From Paenibacillus sp. HGH0039 (GTDB taxonomy: Bacteria; Bacillota; Bacilli; Paenibacillales; NBRC-103111): a stretch of DNA of 60,108 nt. Where the stretch lies: the NCBI RefSeq assembly GCF_000411255.1, contig NZ_KE150413.1:1461782-1521889 (forward strand), read 5' to 3'. Shown one piece after another: positions 42,245-51,058 of the stretch. The notes under the pieces are model-generated. The model searched no databases and had not been told where the DNA came from. It saw nothing but the letters and a program-made list of their open reading frames with translations. Positions within the stretch are counted from its first letter, which is position 1. Each line of letters opens with the position of its first letter. The translations under genes were made by a program, and so were the position numbers.

Positions 42245-43786
42245 ATGAAGAAAAGCATGAAGAGCGCTGCAATGCTTCTGATTTCCGTGCTGGCAACGTC
42301 TACTCTGGTCACAGCCTGCAGCTCGGGCTCGAGCAACCAACCGAATGCGAGCGGAGCTCCTGAACTGTCGGGCAGCGCGAAGCCGGACCTGAAGCCCGTT
42401 GAACTGACGATGGTGTTTCCGGTTGCCAGCGAGCAGAAAGACTTGAAAGCCGTACAAGAAAAAATCAACAAGATTACGAAGGAAAAAATCAATGCGACCG
42501 TGAAGCTCGTTCAGATCACGAAAGGCGCCTGGGCGCAGCAAACCACACTGATGCTGTCCGGCAACGAGAAAATGGACCTCATCGTAAGCGGCCGAGGCAC
42601 GTACGAGCAGCAAGTGGCCAAGGGTAACTATCTTGCGCTTGACGACTACATTGCCAAATACGGTCAAGGCGCCCAAAAAGCGCTGGACGATCTGGATCCG
42701 GCTTACTTAAAAGCGACCAGGATCAACGGGAAATCTTACGGGATAACGAGTATCCGGGACCTGGCGAACGACTTCGGTATCTCGATGCGCAAGGATCTTG
42801 TGGACAAGTACAAAATCGATACGAAAGCGATCAGATCGCTGGACGATCTTGACGCCGTATTCAAGGTGATCAAGGAGAATGAGCCTGATGTGATTCCGGT
42901 GACCAAGTTTGCCAACTCGATTCTCGGCAGCACCCCTTTCTCCACTGGCATGATGGATCCTTTGGGAGACGGCTTCGGTGTGCTGACGGCGCATGATAAC
43001 GGGATGAAGGTAGTCAATTGGGTTGAAACTCCGGAATATGCCAAGCTGCTGGATACGACAAGAAGATGGTATTTGGCCGGGTATGTTGCTAAAGATGCGG
43101 CAACCAGTACGGAAATTTGGCAAAATTTGATGAAGGCGGGAAAAGCCTTCTCGACGTTCCACCATATGAGTCCATTTAGCGAAGCGGCAAATTCCTTAAG
43201 TGTAGGAAAAGATTTGGTCGAGGTGCGCCTGTTGCCGGCCGTCGCGACCAATTCCCACATCACCGCGTATATGTGGAGCATTCCCAGAAACGCGCAGGAC
43301 CCGGAAAGGTCTATGATGCTGCTTAATTTGATGTATACGGACAAAGATTTGGTCAATCTTCTCGACTGGGGAATCGAAGGGCAGCATTATGTGAAAAAAT
43401 CGGATAATGTCATCGATTTCCCGCAGGGCGTCAACGCTTCGAATAGCGGCTATTACCCTTACCAAAACTGGCTATTCGGAAATATGTTCCTCTCCTATTT
43501 GTTCAACGGGGAAGATCCGGACCGTAACAAGAAGCTGGCGGAATTCATTAAAAACTCGAAAAAATCGAAAGCGCTCGGCTTCATTTACAATCCCGAGTCT
43601 GTTAAGACGGAAATCGCGGCTCTTACGAATGTGTCGAACCAGTACGCTCTCGCTTTGGAGACCGGCACGGTGGATCCCGCTAAGGTATTGCCCGAGTATA
43701 TCAAGCAAATGAAAGCGGCGGGCATCGACAAGGTCATTGCCGAGAAGCAAAAGCAGCTTGACGCTTGGGCAGCGGCCAATAAATAA
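42245..43786 (+). CDS. Extracellular sugar-binding lipoprotein (DUF3502 type)
   Basis: 513 residues. Signal peptide with lipobox LVTAC, cysteine at residue 25, then a Ser/Asn/Gly-rich linker and a long type-I periplasmic-binding fold; the C-terminal third (GFIYNPESVKTEIAALTNVS) matches the DUF3502 domain of oligosaccharide-binding proteins. It captures an oligosaccharide outside the membrane for the two permeases at 43975-45806. AGGGGG lies before the ATG. A hairpin after the gene may keep its mRNA more abundant than that of the permeases. Confidence 0.9.
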   Translation: MKKSMKSAAMLLISVLATSTLVTACSSGSSNQPNASGAPELSGSAKPDLKPVELTMVFPVASEQKDLKAVQEKINKITKEKINATVKLVQITKGAWAQQTTLMLSGNEKMDLIVSGRGTYEQQVAKGNYLALDDYIAKYGQGAQKALDDLDPAYLKATRINGKSYGITSIRDLANDFGISMRKDLVDKYKIDTKAIRSLDDLDAVFKVIKENEPDVIPVTKFANSILGSTPFSTGMMDPLGDGFGVLTAHDNGMKVVNWVETPEYAKLLDTTRRWYLAGYVAKDAATSTEIWQNLMKAGKAFSTFHHMSPFSEAANSLSVGKDLVEVRLLPAVATNSHITAYMWSIPRNAQDPERSMMLLNLMYTDKDLVNLLDWGIEGQHYVKKSDNVIDFPQGVNASNSGYYPYQNWLFGNMFLSYLFNGEDPDRNKKLAEFIKNSKKSKALGFIYNPESVKTEIAALTNVSNQYALALETGTVDPAKVLPEYIKQMKAAGIDKVIAEKQKQLDAWAAANK

Positions 43787-43794
43787 TCCGACGG

Positions 43795-43838
43795 ATCCTC
43801 CTGTAAAAGACGGAATGTCTCGAACGGGGGGATTTTTT
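43795..43838 (+). terminator. Intra-operon terminator or attenuator
   Basis: ATCCTCC (43795-43801) pairs with GGGGGAT (43827-43833), with an inner GAC/GTC stem, then six T. It lies between the binding protein and the permeases. Confidence 0.6.
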
Positions 43839-43867
43839 ACGCCATCGCGGATGCAGTCAAGCCGATG

Positions 43868-43928
43868 TCGGAAACTCAAAAATATGATGTCGGGATCATG
43901 GAAGTAGGGGCGGACAAATTGCTATAAG
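43868..43928 (+). promoter_or_regulatory. Permease promoter with tandem AraC-type site (copy 3)
   Basis: TCGGAAACTCAAAAA at 43868, the first 15 bases identical to copy 1, and TCGGGATCATGGAAGTAGG at 43890, exactly 22 bp later. TATAAG at 43923-43928 may be the -10 box. This suggests a second regulated start for the permease genes after the attenuator. Confidence 0.5.
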
Positions 43929-43974
43929 ATGAAAACATGCACAAAACAATGACAGCAAAAGGTGGTAGTAACGT

Positions 43975-44916
43975 ATGAAGGCAAGCAAAATGTCGGTGTT
44001 GCGGCTTGAGATGAGGAAGGCAAAAAAATACCGGATGCTCGTGCTCATGACGCTGCCGGGGCTACTCTACTTTCTCGTCAACAATTATTTGCCGATGTTC
44101 GGCATCGTCATCGCGTTCAAAAACGTCAATTTCGCGACGGGCATATGGGGGAGCGAGTGGGTCGGCTTCAAGAACTTCGAGTATTTGTTCAAGACGAAGG
44201 ATGCATACATTATCACCCGCAACACGTTATTGTATAATCTCTCCTTCATTGTCTTGAATACGGCAATCGCGATTTCGCTTGCGATTCTGCTGAATGAAAT
44301 CCGCAAGCGCATTTTATCGAGAGCATACCAAACGATGATCCTGCTTCCGCACTTGATCTCCATGGTGATCGTCGGTTACCTCGTGCTCGGTTTCCTGGAC
44401 GTCGAAAAAGGCTTCATGAACAAGACTCTGCTCCCCTTGTTCGGCCTAGAGCCTATCTCTTGGTATAGCGAAACGACATACTGGCCGTGGATCCTGACGA
44501 TCGTACACGCTTGGAAAGGCGTAGGACATCTTTGCATCATCTACTTGGCTGCGATTATCGGCATCGATCAAGAGTACTATGAGGCGGCTAAAATTGACGG
44601 CGCGAACCGGTGGCAGCAAATCAAAACGATTACGATTCCGCTCATTGCGCCGGTTATTACGATTATGACGCTGCTTGCGATCGGGCGCATTTTCTATTCC
44701 GACTTCGGCCTGTTCTTCCAAGTGCCGCTTAACACGGGCGCCTTAATGCCGGTCACGAACACGATCGATACGTATGTGTACCGCGCGCTGATCAATATGG
44801 GCGATATCGGGATGTCGTCGGCCGCAGGCTTGTATCAAGCGCTCGTCGGATTTGTTCTGGTGCTGGCTTCCAATGCGGTCGTGAGAAAATTCAACAAAGA
44901 CAATGCACTGTTCTAG
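43975..44916 (+). CDS. Sugar ABC transporter permease (LplB type)
   Basis: 313 residues, six transmembrane helices. The N-terminal YRMLVLMTLPGLLYFLVNNY is typical of LplB-like permeases of DUF3502 systems. The EAA loop that docks the ATPase is EYYEAAKIDGANRWQQIKTI (about 202-221). It forms a heterodimer with the next gene product. No ATPase gene is present in the locus; such systems generally share an MsmX-type ATPase encoded elsewhere. AAAGGTGG precedes the ATG. Confidence 0.93.
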   Translation: MKASKMSVLRLEMRKAKKYRMLVLMTLPGLLYFLVNNYLPMFGIVIAFKNVNFATGIWGSEWVGFKNFEYLFKTKDAYIITRNTLLYNLSFIVLNTAIAISLAILLNEIRKRILSRAYQTMILLPHLISMVIVGYLVLGFLDVEKGFMNKTLLPLFGLEPISWYSETTYWPWILTIVHAWKGVGHLCIIYLAAIIGIDQEYYEAAKIDGANRWQQIKTITIPLIAPVITIMTLLAIGRIFYSDFGLFFQVPLNTGALMPVTNTIDTYVYRALINMGDIGMSSAAGLYQALVGFVLVLASNAVVRKFNKDNALF

Positions 44917-44930
44917 AAAGGGGCGTTCCC

Positions 44931-45806
44931 ATGCCATCATCCGGTAAACTTTATCAATGGACGATCAACATCGTCATGCTGGCATTTACATGTTTCTGCA
45001 TCATGCCATTCTGGTTGCTGATCTCTGCTTCTCTTACGGACGACATGGAAATCATTCGCGATGGATATGCTTTCTTCCCGAAAGCCGTCAGTTTTTCGGC
45101 ATACGAATATTTATGGACGAACTCAGCTAATATACTGCGCGCTTATGGAATTACGATTCTCGTGACGGTGGTCGGAACAGCTGCAGGATTGACGCTAACG
45201 GCGTTGCTTGCCTATCCGCTGTCACGGACCGAGATGCCATTTCGCAAGATACTGTCCTTCTACGTATTTTTCACGATGCTGTTTAACGGAGGCCTTGTGC
45301 CGACCTACCTGCTATACACCAATTTCTTCAATTTGAAAAATACGATACTGGCGCTGATCATTCCGAACCTATTGATGAACGGTTTTTTCGTCATCCTGAT
45401 GCGAACGTTCTTTGCAACCTCGATTCCGAAGCCGATCATCGAATCCGCCTATATCGACGGGGCGAAGGAATGGAAAATTTTCGCGGCAATCGTATTGCCG
45501 TTATCGACGCCGGTATTGGCTACGGTCGGGTTGTTTTATACGATTATGTACTGGAACGATTGGTTTAACGGGCTGATTTACATTACCGACAGCCAGTACT
45601 TCAGCCTTCAAAACATGCTCAACCGGATTTTACTCGATGCGCAATTTTTGCAGTCATCGACGGAGATCGTCGCCACAAGTCATCTTCCGCTCACCTCCAT
45701 GCGCATGGCCATAGCCGCGATCGGGGTCGTTCCGCTGCTGGTCGTATACCCATTCTTTCAGAAGTATTTCGTGAAAGGCCTGACGGTTGGCGCCGTCAAA
45801 GGTTGA
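44931..45806 (+). CDS. Carbohydrate ABC transporter permease (LplC/YtcP type)
   Basis: 291 residues, six helices. The EAA loop reads ESAYIDGAKEWKIFAAIVLP and the protein ends in PFFQKYFVKGLTVGAVKG, the conserved C terminus of this permease class. It starts 14 bp after its partner and has AGAAAGGGG upstream. Together they import the oligosaccharide presented by the lipoprotein at 42245. Confidence 0.93.
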   Translation: MPSSGKLYQWTINIVMLAFTCFCIMPFWLLISASLTDDMEIIRDGYAFFPKAVSFSAYEYLWTNSANILRAYGITILVTVVGTAAGLTLTALLAYPLSRTEMPFRKILSFYVFFTMLFNGGLVPTYLLYTNFFNLKNTILALIIPNLLMNGFFVILMRTFFATSIPKPIIESAYIDGAKEWKIFAAIVLPLSTPVLATVGLFYTIMYWNDWFNGLIYITDSQYFSLQNMLNRILLDAQFLQSSTEIVATSHLPLTSMRMAIAAIGVVPLLVVYPFFQKYFVKGLTVGAVKG

Positions 45807-45832
45807 CACTATTATTTTGGAGGTGATTACAG

Positions 45833-46480
45833 ATGACCGACACGAGAACGATCTTATGCTTCGGGGATTCAAATACATGGGGAGCCGATCCCCAGAATCG
45901 AGGAGTTCGGTTTCCGGCGGATGTTCGGTGGACGGGGGTACTGCGTAAGGAACTGGGAGAAGGCTACGACATTGTCGAGGAAGGCCTGCCCGGGAGGACG
46001 ACAGTGTGGACGGATCCGATCGATGGAATCATGAGCGGAAAAGAGTACTTGACGTCCTGCCTGCTGTCTCACAGGCCGCTTGATCTTGTCGTGATCATGC
46101 TCGGAACGAATGATTTGAAAGAGCGGTTTTCCGTCTCGGCGCTGGATATCGCGATGAGCACCCTGTCGCTTGCCGGACTCGTAAAAACGACTTTTTCAAG
46201 GCCGGGGATTACGATAGTCCCTCAGGTTCTGATTCTAGTTCCGCCGCCAATCAAGGAAACTGGATTATTCGCAGGCATGTTCAAGGGCGGGGAAGAGAAG
46301 TCCAAACAATTGAGCGAGGCGTTCGCAATGCTTAGTCCGTATACCGACGCTTCTATCATGGATGCTTCGACCGTGATCGTTTCCAGTGATGCAGACGGCA
46401 TTCATTTCGAAGCGGAACAACACCGGAAGCTCGGAAGTGCCGTTGCGGAAAAAATAAAAAGTATGTTGGTGGAGTCATAA
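45833..46480 (+). CDS. SGNH/GDSL-family esterase
   Basis: 215 residues, cytoplasmic (no signal peptide). SGNH blocks: ILCFGDSNTWG with nucleophile S13, the block II glycine in EGLPGRTT, GTND in block III and the D-x-x-H pair in ADGIHFE. It resembles intracellular acetylxylan esterases of the Axe2 type and arylesterase TesA-like enzymes. In this operon it probably removes acetyl or similar esters from imported oligosaccharides. Confidence 0.85.
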   Translation: MTDTRTILCFGDSNTWGADPQNRGVRFPADVRWTGVLRKELGEGYDIVEEGLPGRTTVWTDPIDGIMSGKEYLTSCLLSHRPLDLVVIMLGTNDLKERFSVSALDIAMSTLSLAGLVKTTFSRPGITIVPQVLILVPPPIKETGLFAGMFKGGEEKSKQLSEAFAMLSPYTDASIMDASTVIVSSDADGIHFEAEQHRKLGSAVAEKIKSMLVES

Positions 46481-46482
46481 CA

Positions 46483-47496
46483 ATGAACATTCCTTTGTGG
46501 CACGACCAACCCGCATTGCAGGGATTCAACGAAGGTTGTCCCAGCTTAACACCGTACTTGCTGGAAGGGGAAGGACCGTTTTCTGCCGTCATCGTTTGTC
46601 CTGGCGGAGGCTATAGACATCGGGCCGATCATGAAGGCGAGCCTGTCGCCAAGTGGTTGAACGCGATCGGCATTTCGGCTTTTGTCCTTCATTATAGGGT
46701 TTCTCCGGCACAATATCCGAGCCAGCTTCATGATGCTCAGAGGGCCATACGAACGATCAGGCACAGAGGGCCGGAATGGAATATTGATCCCGAGCGAATC
46801 GGTATGCTGGGATTTTCAGCCGGAGGCCATCTTGCTTCGATGGCAGGTACGCGTTTTGACAACGGCAATCCGCAAGCCAATGATCCGATCGAACGATACA
46901 GCAGCCGTCCCGATGCGCTCGTGCTCTGTTATCCTCTCATTACGATGGGCGAATTTACGAATGCATCGTGCAAGTCGGTATTGATGGGGGAGCGGCAGAA
47001 CGACCGTGCTCTGATCGAGCTGTTATCAAGTGAAAAGCAAGTAACGGAAGAAACACCGCCGATTTTTATGTGGATCACGGCAGACGATCCGGTCGTTCAG
47101 GCTGAGAATTGTTTAATGTTCGCGGCAGCGCTCAGGAAGTTTAGGGTTTCTTTCGAAATGCATCTTTTTGAGAGCGGTCCTCATGGACTCGGACTGGCCG
47201 GCGGCCATCGGGAAGCGCAAGCATGGACAAAGCTGTGTGAGGCATGGTTGAAAACCAGAAATTTCCTCCTTGTAGAACGAGTGATTGACGAGTATACAAC
47301 AGTAGGCCGGTTGCTGGCCGATGATTGCAGCAGTCGCGTATTGGAGCGGTATCTTCCGGATCTTTTGGCATCGCCGAAGATCGACTATCTCAAAGCGTTT
47401 TCGTTGAAGTCGCTTTTCAATTTTTCCGATCCGATGTTTACGGATGAGAAATTGGCAGCCATCTTAAAAGACTTGAAATCGGGCGCAAAAAAATAA
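46483..47496 (+). CDS. Acetyl-xylan-esterase-like alpha/beta hydrolase
   Basis: 337 residues, two bases after the GDSL esterase. CPGGGYRHRADHEGEP (39-54) is the oxyanion loop, GFSAGGH the nucleophile elbow (S112), ADDPVV carries the acid and GPHGLGL the histidine. This pattern is that of BD-FAE/Axe-type sugar esterases (ExoE/XynB-like). About 80 residues after the hydrolase fold (about 260-337) form an extra helical domain seen appended to some carbohydrate-active enzymes. It is likely cytoplasmic and acts with the GDSL enzyme on substituted oligosaccharides. Confidence 0.85.
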   Translation: MNIPLWHDQPALQGFNEGCPSLTPYLLEGEGPFSAVIVCPGGGYRHRADHEGEPVAKWLNAIGISAFVLHYRVSPAQYPSQLHDAQRAIRTIRHRGPEWNIDPERIGMLGFSAGGHLASMAGTRFDNGNPQANDPIERYSSRPDALVLCYPLITMGEFTNASCKSVLMGERQNDRALIELLSSEKQVTEETPPIFMWITADDPVVQAENCLMFAAALRKFRVSFEMHLFESGPHGLGLAGGHREAQAWTKLCEAWLKTRNFLLVERVIDEYTTVGRLLADDCSSRVLERYLPDLLASPKIDYLKAFSLKSLFNFSDPMFTDEKLAAILKDLKSGAKK

Positions 47497-47589
47497 CAAC
47501 GAAGTGCATAGGCATGCAACGCGTAATTCCTTTTTCAAGGGCAGGACACTCTGCAAAATATATGTTTGAAATAAGGGGGGTGGACGATA

Positions 47590-48366
47590 TTGTCCGGCGC
47601 CGCTGCTAATGTTTGGCAACTTGGTCATTGGGATTTGTTCGTACGCATGGTCCTCGCCGCAGTTTTGGGCGGATTGGTCGGCATCGAGCGGGAGTGGAAC
47701 AACCATGCGGCAGGCTTCCGCACCCATATTCTCGTCTGTCTCGGCTCGACCACCATTATGCTGCTTTCGATTTACGGATTCTCCGACTTTGTTGCCGAAT
47801 CCAACGTCCGGATCGACCCTGCCCGTCTGGCCGCTCAGGTGATCAGCGGGATCGGCTTTTTGGGTGCGGGCGCGATTCTGCGCAACGGGTCTGTCATCAA
47901 AGGGCTCACGACCGCGGCCTCGGTTTGGGTTGTGGCGGCAATCGGCCTTTGCGTCGGAGCGGGGTTTTTGTTTGTCGCATTTCTGTGTACGTTTTTCGTC
48001 CTTATCAGTCTATACGTGCTGAACAAGTGGGAGAAACATTTGTTGCGCCACCGCAAAAAGCACGAGGTCAAGTGTATGATTATCGATATGCCAGGCGTTC
48101 TTGGGAAGGTTGCTTCCAAATTCGGCGAACAAGGGATCCAAATCGCCAACGTCAAAATGATGCCGGATGAACACGCGTCACCTGAGGCCAGAGGTATGCC
48201 TACGATGCAACTCTGCTTCACGGTCAAAAATCATCAAGAAGAAAATATCGTCCAAGCGCTGGAAGAAATTACGGCGCTGGAGATGGTGCTGTGGACGGAA
48301 TCCAGTTATTTGCCTGCTTTGAAACCGGCTATTCCGGTAACCGGAAAAAATTCAATGAATTTATGA
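47590..48366 (+). CDS. MgtC/SapB-family membrane protein
   Basis: 258 residues, start TTG behind AAGGGGGG. Four helices in the first 145 residues with the MgtC signature VLGGLVGIEREWNNHAAGFR and GIGFLGAGAILR, then a cytoplasmic ACT-like domain (about 155-240). Family members modulate the F-type ATPase or magnesium/phosphate homeostasis; a carbohydrate link is not known. It sits within the saccharide locus but may be transcribed independently and inserted there. Confidence 0.9.
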   Translation: MSGAAANVWQLGHWDLFVRMVLAAVLGGLVGIEREWNNHAAGFRTHILVCLGSTTIMLLSIYGFSDFVAESNVRIDPARLAAQVISGIGFLGAGAILRNGSVIKGLTTAASVWVVAAIGLCVGAGFLFVAFLCTFFVLISLYVLNKWEKHLLRHRKKHEVKCMIIDMPGVLGKVASKFGEQGIQIANVKMMPDEHASPEARGMPTMQLCFTVKNHQEENIVQALEEITALEMVLWTESSYLPALKPAIPVTGKNSMNL

Positions 48367-48495
48367 ATTGGGAAGACTCCTTATGATTGGCTTGATAGGA
48401 AAGACTCCCGAATCGGTCCTATCAAAGAGCTATTAAAGCTGCCTGTAATGCCGGATGCCGAATCGAAAGAATTAAAAAAAGATACAGCCGAGTAA
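48367..48495 (+). pseudogene. C-terminal gene remnant in frame with mgtC
   Basis: After the mgtC stop codon the same frame stays open for 42 codons, reading IGKTPYDWLDRKDSRIGPIK and continuing with a Lys/Glu-rich tail to a stop at 48493. It has no start codon or ribosome-binding site and looks like the tail of an enzyme gene that once stood here. I cannot name the family. Confidence 0.3.
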
Positions 48496-48558
48496 GGTTG
48501 ATTGCTATGGAGATACTCTTTCGAATATAAGATTTAGACGTAAAAGGAGCCGTTGTTT

Positions 48559-51039
48559 ATGAGAACCAAAGAAAATTTTGATCGGAACTGGATGTTTCAT
48601 GTCGGTGAGGTAGGGAAAATTGTCAAGACGGTAAAAAAAGCCGGCATGATCGCCGGCCTGACGAATGCGCTGGGTGAGGAAAGACATGAGCCCTTTGCAA
48701 TCGGCGAAGCTGGACGTATCACCCAGAATGTCGCTCGAGAATTACTGGGCGATCCAAACTTCGAACTTACCCAAATTTATGGCTCGGATACGCCAAAGGA
48801 TAAGATTACAGGCTGGGTGGGTGTTCATCTGCCGCATGATTGGAGGTTGGAACAGCCGTACAACTCGGAACGCGGGGGTGCGTTTCAAGGTTATCTGCCC
48901 AATGGAGTGGGTTATTACCGCAAGGTATTTCAAATTCCGCAGGAGGATGAAGGCAAGAAGATCATCATCGAATTTGACGGTGTAATGCGGAACAGCTCGG
49001 TTTGGGTGAACGGATGCTTCGTCGGCGACCATCTCAGCGGTTATACCAGCTTTCATTATGACATCACGGACCTGCTGAAATATGGGGATAAGGAAGGGGA
49101 TAATGTCATCCTGGTCCGAACGGATACGACAGGCGGAGACGAAGGCTGGTGGTACGAAGGCGGAGGCATCTACCGCCATGTCTGGTTAACCAAACATGAT
49201 TACCTGCATGTGGACCGCTGGGGAACCTTCGTCAGAACTGAGCAGATTGACAATGAAATGGCCGCGGTTACGGTCGAAACGACGGTAAGCAACGAATATC
49301 CGCAGACGATGAAGTACGGCATCCGAACGAGTATTCTGAATCCGGCTGGGGAACTCGTTGCCATCACGGAAACCGACTGCGAAACGCCGGGAATCGACAA
49401 GCAAACGGTTCTTCAATCGGTTCAAGTGGCGAAGCCGCTGCTCTGGTCGCAGGATACGCCTCATCTGTATGAGGCCGTAACGGAACTGCTTCATGAAGGT
49501 CAAATTGTCGACACGTATCGGACCATTTTCGGGATCCGTACGGTGGAGTACCGCCAGGACGGATTATACCTTAATGGTAAGTACGTACAAGTGAAAGGCA
49601 CTTGCAATCACCAGGATTTCGCCGGCGTGGGCATCGCGCTGCCGGACAGTGTGCATGAATATAAAATCAAACGCCTGCTGGAAATGGGCTGTAACGCTTA
49701 CCGCTGTGCCCATCATCCTCCGGCCCCGGAACTGCTCGATGTATGCGACAGACTCGGGATGCTGGTTATGAACGAGAACCGGATCATGGAGAGTACGGAG
49801 ATCAAGCTCGATGATCTGAAATCCATGCTGTATCGTGATCGCAACCATCCGAGCATCTTTATGTGGAGTCTCGGCAATGAAGAAAAGATCAGCGGCAGTT
49901 ATCAAGCCAAACGGATGCTGAAGCGTGTGCAGGATTTGACGAAGCGAATCGATCCCACTCGTCCTGTTACGGCTGCCAATCTAAGTCAGGAAGGAATGGA
50001 CATTGAGGTCAATGGCGTTAATTATGCCGAGTCTATAAAAGGAAGTCAAACGATCGGTGAATGGTTCCAGTCCCATCCTGAAGCCAAAGTCCTGAATACG
50101 GAGAATGTCTCCTTCTTCTCGGCAAGAGGCGTCTATGAGGATGATCCAGAGGGCGGGCGGTGTTCCAGCTACGGCTCGAGATATACGATGTTCGGTAAGG
50201 AGGTGGATGTAGGCAATCTGGGCGGAGCGGGCGGCACGTCAACGCCTGAACGGAGCTGGCGTTATTTCTTAAATAACCGTTTTTCGGGCGGCTTGTTCGT
50301 ATGGACGGGTTTTGATTATCGCGGGGAGACGACGCCGTTCCAGTGGCCGTCCGTGCTATCGCATTTCGGCATTCTGGATTATTGCGGATTTGCCAAGGAC
50401 TCTTACTATTTCTATCAATCGATCTGGAAGGACGAGCCTATCGTTCATCTTATGCCGCACTGGAACTGGCCGGATCGGCTGGGACAGCAGGTGGAGGTCC
50501 GCGTGTATACCAACTGCAATGAAGTGGAGCTGATGCTGAACGGCCAAAGCTTGGGCAAGAAGCAAGCGGATGCTGAAGCGGGCGAGCACATATTATCGTG
50601 GCAGTTGGCCTATGAGCCCGGTCTTCTCGAAGCCATCGCTTATCGGGATGGTGTGATGGTAGCAGCAGAGCGGAAAGAGACCACAACGGAAGCATACTCT
50701 GTTCATTTGGAGGCTAACCGGTCGGAACTGCTTGCTGACGGTCAAGACGTATCCATGGTCACGGTTTCGGTGAGGGATCAATCGGGAAGGGTAGTACCGG
50801 TTGCGGGCAACCTGATCCGGCTCCATGTAGCAGGTGAAGGCAAGCTGCTTGGTTTGGGGAACGGAGACCCGGGTTGTCACGAATCGGATAAGGGAGATAC
50901 GAGAAGCGTGTTCAATGGATACGCTCTAGCCTTGATTCAGTCGTTGGAAAAAGCAGGGGAGATACGCATTGTAGCGTATTCGGAAGGGCTGGTGCCGGCG
51001 GTATTGACTCTTCAGACCCGAAAAGAGATTGCGAATTGA
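48559..51039 (+). CDS. Glycoside hydrolase family 2 enzyme (beta-galactosidase-like)
   Basis: 826 residues with no signal peptide. Sugar-binding jelly roll (GWVGVHLPHDWRLEQPY, then FDGVMRNSSVWVNGCFVG), immunoglobulin-like domain, TIM barrel with acid/base E441 (WSLGNEE) and nucleophile E515 (LNTENVS), then a DUF4982-type domain (YTNCNEVELMLNGQSLG) and a C-terminal Ig-like domain. This is the GalB-like layout. Beta-galactosidase is the most likely activity, beta-glucuronidase or another beta-glycosidase possible. An insertion near residues 10-70 precedes the usual start of the jelly roll. The ATG 48559 has AAAGGAG nine bases upstream. Confidence 0.88.
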   Translation: MRTKENFDRNWMFHVGEVGKIVKTVKKAGMIAGLTNALGEERHEPFAIGEAGRITQNVARELLGDPNFELTQIYGSDTPKDKITGWVGVHLPHDWRLEQPYNSERGGAFQGYLPNGVGYYRKVFQIPQEDEGKKIIIEFDGVMRNSSVWVNGCFVGDHLSGYTSFHYDITDLLKYGDKEGDNVILVRTDTTGGDEGWWYEGGGIYRHVWLTKHDYLHVDRWGTFVRTEQIDNEMAAVTVETTVSNEYPQTMKYGIRTSILNPAGELVAITETDCETPGIDKQTVLQSVQVAKPLLWSQDTPHLYEAVTELLHEGQIVDTYRTIFGIRTVEYRQDGLYLNGKYVQVKGTCNHQDFAGVGIALPDSVHEYKIKRLLEMGCNAYRCAHHPPAPELLDVCDRLGMLVMNENRIMESTEIKLDDLKSMLYRDRNHPSIFMWSLGNEEKISGSYQAKRMLKRVQDLTKRIDPTRPVTAANLSQEGMDIEVNGVNYAESIKGSQTIGEWFQSHPEAKVLNTENVSFFSARGVYEDDPEGGRCSSYGSRYTMFGKEVDVGNLGGAGGTSTPERSWRYFLNNRFSGGLFVWTGFDYRGETTPFQWPSVLSHFGILDYCGFAKDSYYFYQSIWKDEPIVHLMPHWNWPDRLGQQVEVRVYTNCNEVELMLNGQSLGKKQADAEAGEHILSWQLAYEPGLLEAIAYRDGVMVAAERKETTTEAYSVHLEANRSELLADGQDVSMVTVSVRDQSGRVVPVAGNLIRLHVAGEGKLLGLGNGDPGCHESDKGDTRSVFNGYALALIQSLEKAGEIRIVAYSEGLVPAVLTLQTRKEIAN

Positions 51040-51058
51040 ACACTATGAGGTGATACTT

